A stretch of 64,000 nucleotides of DNA from CAVSNH01 sp963729275 (lineage in GTDB: Bacteria > Actinomycetota > Acidimicrobiia > Acidimicrobiales > RAAP-2): NCBI GenBank assembly GCA_963729275.1, contig CAVSNH010000003.1, positions 558,001-622,000 on the forward strand. Reading direction: 5' to 3'. This document shows, piece after piece, positions 9,097 to 16,607 of this stretch (within the stretch, counting starts at the first letter, position 1; the number at the start of each line of letters is the position of its first letter). A program made the translations under genes and the position numbers. Below the pieces are notes generated by a model. The model was not told the DNA's origin. It worked only from the letters and a program-made list of their open reading frames with translations, and ran no database searches.

Positions 9097-9555
9097 CTAC
9101 ACCGACACCGTCTCGACGCCTACGTCGATCAACTTCTGGAAACCCGGAAGGGCAGCAGCCAGCGCATCCCGCTCGGCTGTCGACAAGGCCGACAAGTATC
9201 CACTGAGCAGGGCAGAGCGGGCGTCAGTGATCGATTGCAGCACGTCTCGACCTTTCGGGGTGAGCTCGACCATGACGGCCCGACGGTCGGACACGTCGAC
9301 CCGACGCACAACCCAACCGTCCTCCTCCATCGTGTTGATGAGCCCAGTGCACGTCGGCTGCCTCACCCCTTCGAGCTCGGCCAGGTCTGTGATCCGCTGT
9401 GGCCCCAGATCTCGAAGTGTGCCCAGCGCCAGCGCCTGCGTCAGGCTCATCTCCCTCGGCAAGATCGTTCGCCGCAAGAAGGAGTACAGCCGGGCCAGGA
9501 CTGCTCCGAGCTCCTCTGCCAGTTCCCGCTCGGCGGCGACGGGGGGGTCATTCAT
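9097..9555 (-). CDS. MarR family transcriptional regulator
   Basis: A 152-residue winged-helix regulator. The DNA-binding core ITDLAELEGVRQPTCTGLINTMEEDG is followed by the wing VSDRRAVMVELTPKG, with helical dimerisation segments at both ends. It diverges from the dienelactone hydrolase/MFS pair, with 62 bp between start codons, which is the classical arrangement for a MarR repressor controlling a neighbouring detoxification and efflux operon. A perfect palindrome containing a -10-like core lies between them. The ATG at 9555 follows TATAGT by 6 nt with no Shine-Dalgarno site, so the transcript is probably leaderless. The ligand is unknown; an aromatic or lactone compound would fit the neighbour. 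Confidence 0.88.
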   Translation of the reverse strand: MNDPPVAAERELAEELGAVLARLYSFLRRTILPREMSLTQALALGTLRDLGPQRITDLAELEGVRQPTCTGLINTMEEDGWVVRRVDVSDRRAVMVELTPKGRDVLQSITDARSALLSGYLSALSTAERDALAAALPGFQKLIDVGVETVSV

Positions 9556-9560
9556 AGGGA

Positions 9561-9586
9561 CACTATATAGTGATTTGATTCGAATC
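9561..9586. promoter_or_regulatory. Palindromic operator/bidirectional promoter between marR and the hydrolase
   Basis: CACTATATAGTG (9561-9572) is a perfect 12-nt palindrome that presents TATAGT on both strands. GATTCGAATC (9577-9586) is a second perfect palindrome. On the minus strand TATAGT ends 6 nt from the marR ATG; on the plus strand the hydrolase ATG lies further away behind AGGAG. Probably the MarR operator overlapping both -10 boxes. Confidence 0.6.
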
Positions 9587-9617
9587 GACGCCGTTCCCCG
9601 AGGTCAGGAGTGAAGCG

Positions 9618-10334
9618 ATGACGAAGACGGTGATGCTCGACTCCGCGGGCGGCCGGATGCCCGTCTTCGACGCCCAGCCCCAGGGATCCGCCCGGGGTGC
9701 GGTGGTGGTCGTCCAAGAGGCCTTCGGCGTGAACGACCACATCGAGGACGTCTGCCAGCGCTTCGCCGCCGAGGGCTACCGGGCCGCCGCTCCTCACCTC
9801 TTCCATCGGAGCGGTGATCCGGTGCTCGAATATCCGAACATCGAGAAGGTCATGCCGCACATGGCCGCCCTCACCGAGACGGATCTCCTTGCCGACCTCG
9901 ATGCCACCCTGTCGTACCTCGCGGCCGCCGGGTTCGAATCCCCGTCCACTGGGGTAGTGGGGTTTTGCATGGGTGGAACCGTCACCTTGCGAGCCGCGGT
10001 TCGCTATTCCCTAGGAGGGGCGGTGACGTTCTATGGGGGCGGCATCCAAGAGGGACGGTTCGGGATGCCGTCGCTCATCCAACTCGCTCCGGGGCTGGCC
10101 ACCCCGTGGATCGGGCTTTTCGGTGACATGGACCAGGGAATCCCAGTCGAGGAGGTGGAGGCCCTTCGTGAAGCGGCCGGTAACGCACCGGTGCCGACCG
10201 AGGTCGTCCGCTACCCGGATGCGGAGCACGGCTTCCATTGCGACGCCCGTCCCTCCTACAACGAAGCCGCCGCCAAGGATGCCTGGCAACGCACCCTCGA
10301 CTGGTTCGCCCAGTACCTGACGCCGGCAGGATGA
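9618..10334 (+). CDS. Dienelactone hydrolase family protein
   Basis: A 238-residue alpha/beta hydrolase of the dienelactone hydrolase family, a cytoplasmic enzyme that opens lactone or ester bonds during breakdown of (chloro)aromatics or similar compounds. The nucleophile is Cys117 in GFCMGG; Glu34 in VVQEAFGV matches the family's glutamate that polarises the cysteine; the Asp follows in FGDMDQGIP and the His in DAEHGFHC. Its length equals the family norm. ATG 9618 is preceded by AGGAG. The stop overlaps the start of the MFS gene (ATGA), so the two are translationally coupled, and both are probably controlled by the divergent MarR. Confidence 0.9.
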   Translation: MTKTVMLDSAGGRMPVFDAQPQGSARGAVVVVQEAFGVNDHIEDVCQRFAAEGYRAAAPHLFHRSGDPVLEYPNIEKVMPHMAALTETDLLADLDATLSYLAAAGFESPSTGVVGFCMGGTVTLRAAVRYSLGGAVTFYGGGIQEGRFGMPSLIQLAPGLATPWIGLFGDMDQGIPVEEVEALREAAGNAPVPTEVVRYPDAEHGFHCDARPSYNEAAAKDAWQRTLDWFAQYLTPAG

Positions 10335-12121
10335 CGATCGGCCAGCTGACATCTCCCCCCGCCGGGCCGGCCGGGCTGCCTCAGCGCGATCGCTACAAAT
10401 GGATCGCGCTGTCGAACACCACGCTCGGCATCCTGATGGTGACCATCAACCAGTCCATCTTGCTCATCTCCCTGCCGGACATATTCCGGGGGATCAAGCT
10501 CCAACCACTCGCCCCCGGCAACACGTCGTATTTCCTGTGGACCTTCATGGGCTTCCTGCTGGTCACGGCGGTCCTGGTGGTGAGCCTGGGTCGAGTCGGG
10601 GACATGTACGGCCGGGTTCGCATGTACAACCTCGGATTCGCCATATTCACCGTCTTCTCCATCCTCCTGTCGGTGACCTGGATGACCGGGACGGGCGCGG
10701 CCCTGTGGATCATCCTGATGCGGGTTGGCCAGGGTGTCGGCGGTGCCTTCCTCTTCGCCAACGCCAGTGCCATCATCACCGACGCCTTCCCGTCGGACGA
10801 GCGGGGCAGGGCCATGGGCATCAACGGCATGGCTCTCGTGACCGGCTCCTTCATCGGTCTCATCCTCGGGGGTCTCCTTGCTCCCGTGGAGTGGCGCCTG
10901 GTCTTTCTGGTGTCCGTCCCCTTTGGCCTCTTTGGGACGGTGTGGGCCTATCTCAAGCTCAAGGACAACGGAGTTCGGGAGCACACCACAATCGACTGGT
11001 GGGGCAATGCCACCTTCGCCGTGGGGCTCATCGCCGTGCTCATCGGGGTGGTCTACGGCCTGCTCCCCTACGGTGGCCACACCATGGGCTGGACCAGCCC
11101 CTTCGTCCTGGCCTGCTCGTTCGGGGGCTTGCTCATGCTCGGCGTCTTCGTTGCCATCGAGCGACGGGTCGAGAACCCGATGTTCCACCTCGATCTGTTC
11201 CGCATTCGCGCCTACGCCACCGGCGTGCTCGCTTCCTTCCTCTCGGCCATGGGACGAGGCGGCCTGCAGTTCATGCTCATCATCTGGCTCCAGGGCATCT
11301 GGCTGCCGGAGCACGGCTATGACTTTGCCCGGACCCCGCTGTGGGCGGGAATCGCCCTCGTCCCGCTCACCGTGGGGTTTCTCATCTCCGGCCCGGTCTC
11401 CGGAATTCTCGCCGACCGCTACGGAGCCAGGGGGATCTCGACGATCGGTCTTGGTGGGTCGGTCGTGTGCTTCCTCCTCCTCGAGGTCCTTCCCATGGAT
11501 TTCAACTATGTCGACTTCGCTGCCATCCTCTTCTTTTATTCGATCTTCGCCGGCATGTTCACCACGCCCAATCAGACCGCGATCATGAACAGCCTTCCGC
11601 CAGACCAGCGAGGGGCAGGTGCGGGCATGAACGGAACGTTCATGAACTCGGCCCAGGTGCTCTCGATCGGCATCTTCTTCTCCATTGTCACGTTGGGTCT
11701 TGTGTCGTCGTTGCCCGGTCACCTGGCCCAGGGCCTCATCGCCCAAGGGGTACCGGCTGACCAGGCCCAGAGGGTCGCTCACCTGCCCCCGATCGGATCA
11801 CTCTTCGCTGCCTTTTTGGGCTTCAATCCCATCCAGACCGAAGTCCCCCACCATGTCCTGGCCGCGCTCGGGCCGGCGAGGGAGAGTTACGTCACCGGTC
11901 GGACGTTCTTCCCCAAGCTCATCTCGTCGTCGTTCCAAGTCGGGCTCCGGTTGGCCTTCGATTTCGCGGCTGCCATCACCTTGGTGGCCGCGGTGGCCTC
12001 GTGGCTGCGCGGCGACAGGTACGTCCACGCCGAGCAGTCCGTGAGCGACGAGGTCGGCGAGGGACTCCTCGACGTGGGCCAACTGGCCTCGGCTGAAGTG
12101 GGCGCCGGAGTCCTCGAATAA
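10331..12121 (+). CDS. MFS transporter, DHA2 (EmrB/QacA) type
   Basis: A 596-residue integral membrane protein starting at the ATG that overlaps the hydrolase stop. About 14 hydrophobic segments are visible. The motif LGRVGDMYGRVRMY after the second helix is the MFS loop signature, RVGQGVGGAFLFANASAIITDAF is the motif C area, and GLILGGLLAPVEWRLVFLVSVPFG is the usual DHA2 loop. A long extracytoplasmic loop (GLVSSLPGHLAQGLIAQGVPA onward) is present near the C-terminus. Proton-driven export of drug-like or toxic compounds is expected. Its placement behind a lactone hydrolase under MarR suggests efflux of the same compound or its product. The substrate is unknown. Confidence 0.88.
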   Translation: MTIGQLTSPPAGPAGLPQRDRYKWIALSNTTLGILMVTINQSILLISLPDIFRGIKLQPLAPGNTSYFLWTFMGFLLVTAVLVVSLGRVGDMYGRVRMYNLGFAIFTVFSILLSVTWMTGTGAALWIILMRVGQGVGGAFLFANASAIITDAFPSDERGRAMGINGMALVTGSFIGLILGGLLAPVEWRLVFLVSVPFGLFGTVWAYLKLKDNGVREHTTIDWWGNATFAVGLIAVLIGVVYGLLPYGGHTMGWTSPFVLACSFGGLLMLGVFVAIERRVENPMFHLDLFRIRAYATGVLASFLSAMGRGGLQFMLIIWLQGIWLPEHGYDFARTPLWAGIALVPLTVGFLISGPVSGILADRYGARGISTIGLGGSVVCFLLLEVLPMDFNYVDFAAILFFYSIFAGMFTTPNQTAIMNSLPPDQRGAGAGMNGTFMNSAQVLSIGIFFSIVTLGLVSSLPGHLAQGLIAQGVPADQAQRVAHLPPIGSLFAAFLGFNPIQTEVPHHVLAALGPARESYVTGRTFFPKLISSSFQVGLRLAFDFAAAITLVAAVASWLRGDRYVHAEQSVSDEVGEGLLDVGQLASAEVGAGVLE

Positions 12122-12241
12122 CCTCCTGGTCGGATTGGCGGACAGTCCGACGCCCGATCCGGATCCGTCGAGACCCACCAGGATCCGTCTGGTCCGGTTC
12201 AGCCTTTCTCACACATTGCCCCCAGGCGACGGCGTCTTGTC

Positions 12242-14287
12242 CTATTTCATGGCCGCGACGATGGCCAGAAGAACGAGTAGGGCCACCAGCATGTAGCTCA
12301 CGTAGGTAGCCAGCTGTCCCGATTGCAAACGCTTGGCACCGCGAGCCAACCAGAGCCAGAGCGCTCCTGCAGGCTGATAGAGGTAGCTCTCGACAGGCTC
12401 CACCACTTCCGTATGCACCTCGATATGGGCGTGATCGGCTTCGACATCGAGTTGATCCGTGGCCGAGTGGGCCTCGGTGCTGGAGGTGTATCGCTGAGAT
12501 CCGAGCACGTTGGCGAGGATGTGGCGCAGCACGTTCGCGTATCCGAATGGGCTGTAGCTATCCGGTCCGGCCACGCCTGCAGTCGCCGAGCGCCACGGCG
12601 GCACCCGGCGAACCCGTAACAGACTTCCGCCCGAAAGCACGAGCGCGAGTACGGCGACCGTGAGGAGCCCGATGGGAAGCACCACGAACAACCACGAGGG
12701 CGAGAGGATTGAGAAGTCGGAAAACACCGGTTGGAGCACCCAGGGAGCTTTGAGGGCTCCCATGGTGATCGAGTGCGGCACCACCGGCGCCAGGCCGTCG
12801 GCGATGAATCGGACCACCCAGGGGGCCGCCGCGGCGAGACCAAGGCACGACAGCGCCATCACGAAGAGCCCGACTCGTCCAGTTGCGCCGCCGTCAATCG
12901 CCATTGGTGCTTGCCCCCGGCGGGCCGGCCGACCCAGCACGAGAAGACCGACCAACCTGATGAAGCACAGGAGGGCAACGCCGACTGTCAACGCCACGAG
13001 TGCGCCGGCCAACGCCATGGCCAGCCGGAGGGCGAGAACATGGACACGGAACTCCTGCAGCAGGGCTTCGAGGATGAACCATTCCGACACGAAGCCGATG
13101 GTCGGCGGCAGCCCGGCCAGGGTCGTCGCCCCGACGGCAAAGGTCGTGGCACTCCAGCGGTCCCGCCGACCGACACCTCGCAGCGCTTCGAGATTGTCCG
13201 TGCCGAAATCCGTCTCGAAGAAAGCAGACGAGGCGAACAATGAGGACTTGGCCACGGCATGGGCCAGAACCTGGAGGCTGGCGGCAACCAGGCCGATGGC
13301 CATGACGGCTGCATGGTGTGTCGCCGCGCCGGCCAGGCCGACGCCGTAGCCGACCAGGATGACCCCGGCGTTTTCCACGCTCGAATAGGCGATGACGCGA
13401 TTGACTCGGCCCTGCACCGCGGCGAAGACGATGCCGAGGAGGGCAGTGACACCGCCGACGATGAGAACTGCGGCTGCCAGCCACATGGGTGGGTGTCCCA
13501 GGATTCCGAGGAATCGCCAGAGTCCGTAGAAGCCGACGTTGACAGCCACCCCGGCCATGGCGGCCCGGGTCGGACCCGGCGCAGCGGGATACCCGATGGG
13601 CAACCACACCTGGAAGGGGACGAGTCCGGCCTTCGCCCCGAAGCCCAGCACGATCAATGCGAAGGCGGCGTCGCGAGGCGCACCACCGGGGACCGTCGAC
13701 CACGCCGAAAAGGCGTCACTGTGGGCTCGGCCGGCGAGGATCAGGAAGCCAAAGAGGAGGGCCGCCCCACTCAGCTTGCCGACACCGAGTGTGGCCCAAC
13801 TGGCCCGCGCCTCGGCCGCGTCTCGTCGGCGGATGCCGACAAGGATGTAGAAGGCCAGAGTCAGGGCCTCCCAGCCGAACAGGAAGGTGAACGCGTCCCC
13901 GGCGACGAGGATGACCATGACCGCGCCGAGCATGATGAGGTAACCGGTGGCCATGCCACGACCCCGAACCCTCCCCTCAGGCGTCGCCCAGCTGATCAGA
14001 CAGCACGAAACGACGGCGCCCAACCCGCCCACCAACGTGAGAAACAGGCCGGCGAGGGGATCGAGACGAAGCGTTGTCTCCCCCACACCCAAGGTGGAAC
14101 CGAGGTTGACAACGGATGTTGACCCCACGTCCATGCGCACCCCGGCGACGGTGATCAGCACGCTCCCGACCAGAGCACCGACGAGCGGGGTCACTCTTGG
14201 CAGCCACCGATCAGCCCCCACCGAAAGATCCACGGCGGCGCCGGCCGCCCAGATAATGGCGGCCGCCAGCAGCAGGGTGTCGGTCAT
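12242..14287 (-). CDS. hyfB: Hydrogenase-4 component B-like antiporter subunit (HyfB/NuoL-like)
   Basis: A 681-residue membrane protein, close to HyfB length (about 670). The start is the ATG at 14287, overlapping the stop of the upstream small-subunit gene; the frame extends further upstream without reason. About 15 hydrophobic segments carry the Mrp/NuoL-type proton-translocation signature: FLFGWEALTLAFYILVG (channel Glu), the discontinuous helix GFGAKAGLVPFQVWLP with its conserved Lys, and VIAYSSVENAGVILVGYG. It is the last gene of the hyfC-E-F-G-I-B operon. In hydrogenase-4 and complex I relatives this subunit moves H+ or Na+. Retention of the charged channel residues suggests that ion pumping is kept even though the catalytic arm is altered. 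Confidence 0.88.
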   Translation of the reverse strand: MTDTLLLAAAIIWAAGAAVDLSVGADRWLPRVTPLVGALVGSVLITVAGVRMDVGSTSVVNLGSTLGVGETTLRLDPLAGLFLTLVGGLGAVVSCCLISWATPEGRVRGRGMATGYLIMLGAVMVILVAGDAFTFLFGWEALTLAFYILVGIRRRDAAEARASWATLGVGKLSGAALLFGFLILAGRAHSDAFSAWSTVPGGAPRDAAFALIVLGFGAKAGLVPFQVWLPIGYPAAPGPTRAAMAGVAVNVGFYGLWRFLGILGHPPMWLAAAVLIVGGVTALLGIVFAAVQGRVNRVIAYSSVENAGVILVGYGVGLAGAATHHAAVMAIGLVAASLQVLAHAVAKSSLFASSAFFETDFGTDNLEALRGVGRRDRWSATTFAVGATTLAGLPPTIGFVSEWFILEALLQEFRVHVLALRLAMALAGALVALTVGVALLCFIRLVGLLVLGRPARRGQAPMAIDGGATGRVGLFVMALSCLGLAAAAPWVVRFIADGLAPVVPHSITMGALKAPWVLQPVFSDFSILSPSWLFVVLPIGLLTVAVLALVLSGGSLLRVRRVPPWRSATAGVAGPDSYSPFGYANVLRHILANVLGSQRYTSSTEAHSATDQLDVEADHAHIEVHTEVVEPVESYLYQPAGALWLWLARGAKRLQSGQLATYVSYMLVALLVLLAIVAAMK

Positions 14288-15114
14288 CCGGCCAGCTCCG
14301 CCTCGGGCAATAGGCCGATTCCGACAAGGATCCCGTGCAGCAGGGTAAAGGGGCTGGGCGGTGAACCGGGGATCCAGACGTCGACCGGCAGGATGGACCC
14401 GATCCCCGGACCGCTGGCGTAGGTGGGATGGACGAGCCCGCCGCTGATGGCGTCGGTGCCGGCCGCGATGACCACTTTCGGCGCCGGCATGGCCTCGAAC
14501 GTTCGCTGCAGGGGTCCGGACATTCCTGCCGTGCCCGTCCCGGTCACCAGCAAGATGTCGGCGTGACGGGGGGACGCGGTGAAATAGATGCCGAGACGCT
14601 GGACGTCGTAGATGGGGTTGGCCAGTGCCGCGATCTCCCATTCTTCGGATCCGTCGGAGCCGGCATCGACGTGGCGGATGTGCACCGATCGACGGAGCGA
14701 CCTGACCCGGCCATGAAGCTCTGTACGCAGCCGAGCAAGGGACTCCTCGTTGTCGGCGACGTGGGGCACCACCAGGGCGGAACGGTCGATGGCGGCGGCC
14801 TCCACCGACGCCGAAAAGGCGAACTGTTCGGGACGGTTGGCCACGCAGCGACCACAGAGGATGCACCTCCCGCGGTCGACGCCCACGGTCGAACGACCGA
14901 CCGGGCCGACTCCGGTGTCGATGGCTCCCGTCGGACAGAGGGCAGCCGTCTCTCGTTGCCCGTCTTCCGGCCAGTGGCCCCTGTCGTTCTGCCCAGCAGA
15001 ACCATCGGGGAGTACCGAGACGACACCTCGAAAGCCGGCACCGTAACCGTCGGGACGTCTCGGGTAGCCGGTCGTCACGATGCCGTCACGGAGCCCACGG
15101 AAGACCCAGACCAT
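14284..15114 (-). CDS. hyfI: NuoB/HyfI-like small subunit lacking N2 ligands, fused to a half-ferredoxin
   Basis: A 276-residue peripheral subunit. The C-terminal ~135 residues are clearly NuoB/HyfI-like, but each cysteine ligand of the proximal [4Fe-4S] cluster is replaced: HVDAGSDGSEEWE where CxxC is expected (Asp154, Glu157), GTDAISGG where GxCA is usual (Asp221) and PGSPPSP where PGCPP is usual (Ser251). The N-terminal part holds LCPTGAI (Cys60) and RCILCGRC (Cys84, Cys87, Cys90), the only cysteines in the protein. In a 2[4Fe-4S] ferredoxin those four positions bind one and the same cluster, so one complete [4Fe-4S] site seems to survive. It starts at ATG 15114, sharing one base with the hyfG stop, and overlaps hyfB. 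The partner and direction of electron flow are unknown. It is not a hydrogenase small subunit in the catalytic sense. Confidence 0.85.
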   Translation of the reverse strand: MVWVFRGLRDGIVTTGYPRRPDGYGAGFRGVVSVLPDGSAGQNDRGHWPEDGQRETAALCPTGAIDTGVGPVGRSTVGVDRGRCILCGRCVANRPEQFAFSASVEAAAIDRSALVVPHVADNEESLARLRTELHGRVRSLRRSVHIRHVDAGSDGSEEWEIAALANPIYDVQRLGIYFTASPRHADILLVTGTGTAGMSGPLQRTFEAMPAPKVVIAAGTDAISGGLVHPTYASGPGIGSILPVDVWIPGSPPSPFTLLHGILVGIGLLPEAELAG

Positions 15115-16607
15115 CAGCCCGCCACCCCGGCGATGGAGATACCGAAGCTCGCTTCGATGAAGACGAAGTCGGTGTAGATGTCACCCCGGAAGGACTGCGG
15201 GAACAAAGGAAGGTTGTGAAACGAGGCAGTGCGGGCTTTGACCCGGACGATGCGTCCCCGCTCCATCTCGACCACGTAGATGAGCTCTCCTTGAGGCGCT
15301 TCGACCGAGGAGACGGCCAATCCACTGAGAGGGGGCATCTGGGTATTGGGTGGTGCCGCTCGCGTTCTCGAAAGCTCGTCGAGCGCTTGGCCCAGGAGGT
15401 GGAATGCTTGTTGTATCTCGAACAAGCGGACGTGCTGGCGGTCCAAGGCGTCGCCCTCCTCGTAACCGGCGGCCGGCTGGAAGACGAGGTCGCGATAGGC
15501 ACCGTACGGGCGGGCCACCCGGACGTCATTCACCAGGCCCGAGCCTCGAGCAACAGGCCCCAGAGCGCCGTGGACGGCGACGAGATCACGAGGGAGAGGT
15601 CCGGTTCCCCGCAGCCGGTCGAGGAACGACGATGTCGCCATCAACGCCCCGGCGTCGTCGTCGATGGCAGATTCCAATCGGTTCAGGTCGTCCAGTGCCG
15701 ACCCCGGGTCCTGCTGGAGTCCACCGGTGACGCCACCCGGGACAACGACCCCACGGCCGAAACGATGTCCGCAGAGCCGCGCTCGCAGACGCTGGATCTC
15801 TTCCTTGTGGCGGGACATCCTGGCGTAGGCGACGGCCTGGCCGGCGCCCTCTGTATGGCGGATGATCGAATCGAGGTGGGCTGCGATCCGTTCGAGCTCG
15901 GCGTGCACGACGCGGATGAGCTCCGCCGGTCGGGCCAGTTCGATGCCGGCGAGATGCTCGATTGTCTGGCAGAACGCCACTGCGTGGGCGACAGAGTTCG
16001 TCCCCTCCACCCGCTCGGCCAACAACACGGCATCGTCGACGGTCAAGTCGGCGAAGCGGCGATCGAGTCCGCGATGCTTCTGGTACACCCGGGTGCGGAG
16101 GTGAGGGATCTCCTCGCCGGAGGTCTCGACCAGGTACTCGACGCTCTCAAAAACCCCTGAACGCACCGGTCCGTACGGGATGGTGAAGACGCCTTCGCCG
16201 CTCACATGTCCGGGTAACGGGGAAGTGTCGGGCTCCAGCCAACCAGGCGCGTGGCGGTGACCTGGCCGCGGGCGCTCCACGTTGGCGGGAAGTGGCAGCA
16301 CGAGCGGGTCGAGCCGCGGATGGCCGGTTGGAATAATTCCGAATAGGTCCCGTATTTCGCGCTCGTACCAGGCGGCGGCGGGAACGAGCGGCGTGAGGGC
16401 TGGATAGCTCGACTGTGTCGGGGCGAGTCGGGCTTCCGTTATCTCCAGCCTTCCGCTCCGGGCCACCAGAGCCCACAACTCCGTTGACCCGTCGTCTCGT
16501 GCAGTCGCCACCAGTCCGGCGAAACGACCACCGTCCCGGATCTGATCGGCCACCGACCCCGCCAGCTGGTGCGGTTCGACTGGCGTGCCCATCGTGGTCG
16601 TGTTCAC
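15114..16607 (-). CDS. hyfG: HyfG/NuoCD-like large subunit without [NiFe] ligands
   Basis: A 497-residue fusion of a NuoC-like domain (about 1-130, signature YEREIRDLFGI at 81-91) and a NuoD/HycE-like domain (about 135-497). The first [NiFe] motif, normally RxCGxCxxxH, reads RVEGTNSVAH at 199-208, so both cysteines are lost (Glu201, Asn204) while the His remains. The C-terminal motif, normally DPCxxC, aligns with ASFGISIAG (about 486-494) and has no cysteine. The subunit therefore cannot hold a NiFe(CN)2CO centre. QKHRGLDRRF resembles the complex I quinone-pocket region YTHRGIEK. It starts at GTG 16607, overlapping the hyfF stop. No maturation genes (hyp) are nearby, in keeping with a non-hydrogenase role. 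Best described as the large subunit of an Ehr-type complex. Confidence 0.87.
   Translation of the reverse strand: MNTTTMGTPVEPHQLAGSVADQIRDGGRFAGLVATARDDGSTELWALVARSGRLEITEARLAPTQSSYPALTPLVPAAAWYEREIRDLFGIIPTGHPRLDPLVLPLPANVERPRPGHRHAPGWLEPDTSPLPGHVSGEGVFTIPYGPVRSGVFESVEYLVETSGEEIPHLRTRVYQKHRGLDRRFADLTVDDAVLLAERVEGTNSVAHAVAFCQTIEHLAGIELARPAELIRVVHAELERIAAHLDSIIRHTEGAGQAVAYARMSRHKEEIQRLRARLCGHRFGRGVVVPGGVTGGLQQDPGSALDDLNRLESAIDDDAGALMATSSFLDRLRGTGPLPRDLVAVHGALGPVARGSGLVNDVRVARPYGAYRDLVFQPAAGYEEGDALDRQHVRLFEIQQAFHLLGQALDELSRTRAAPPNTQMPPLSGLAVSSVEAPQGELIYVVEMERGRIVRVKARTASFHNLPLFPQSFRGDIYTDFVFIEASFGISIAGVAG

Noticed and set aside
9931..9943. tRNA-like TpsiC sequence GGTTCGAATCCCC
   Set aside because: It lies inside the dienelactone hydrolase coding sequence and no acceptor, D or anticodon stem can be built around it.
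10256..11782. 508-codon antisense frame opposite the MFS gene
   Set aside because: A composition shadow (Asp/Glu/His/Gly-rich) of a membrane protein gene in GC-rich DNA; no motif or ribosome binding site.
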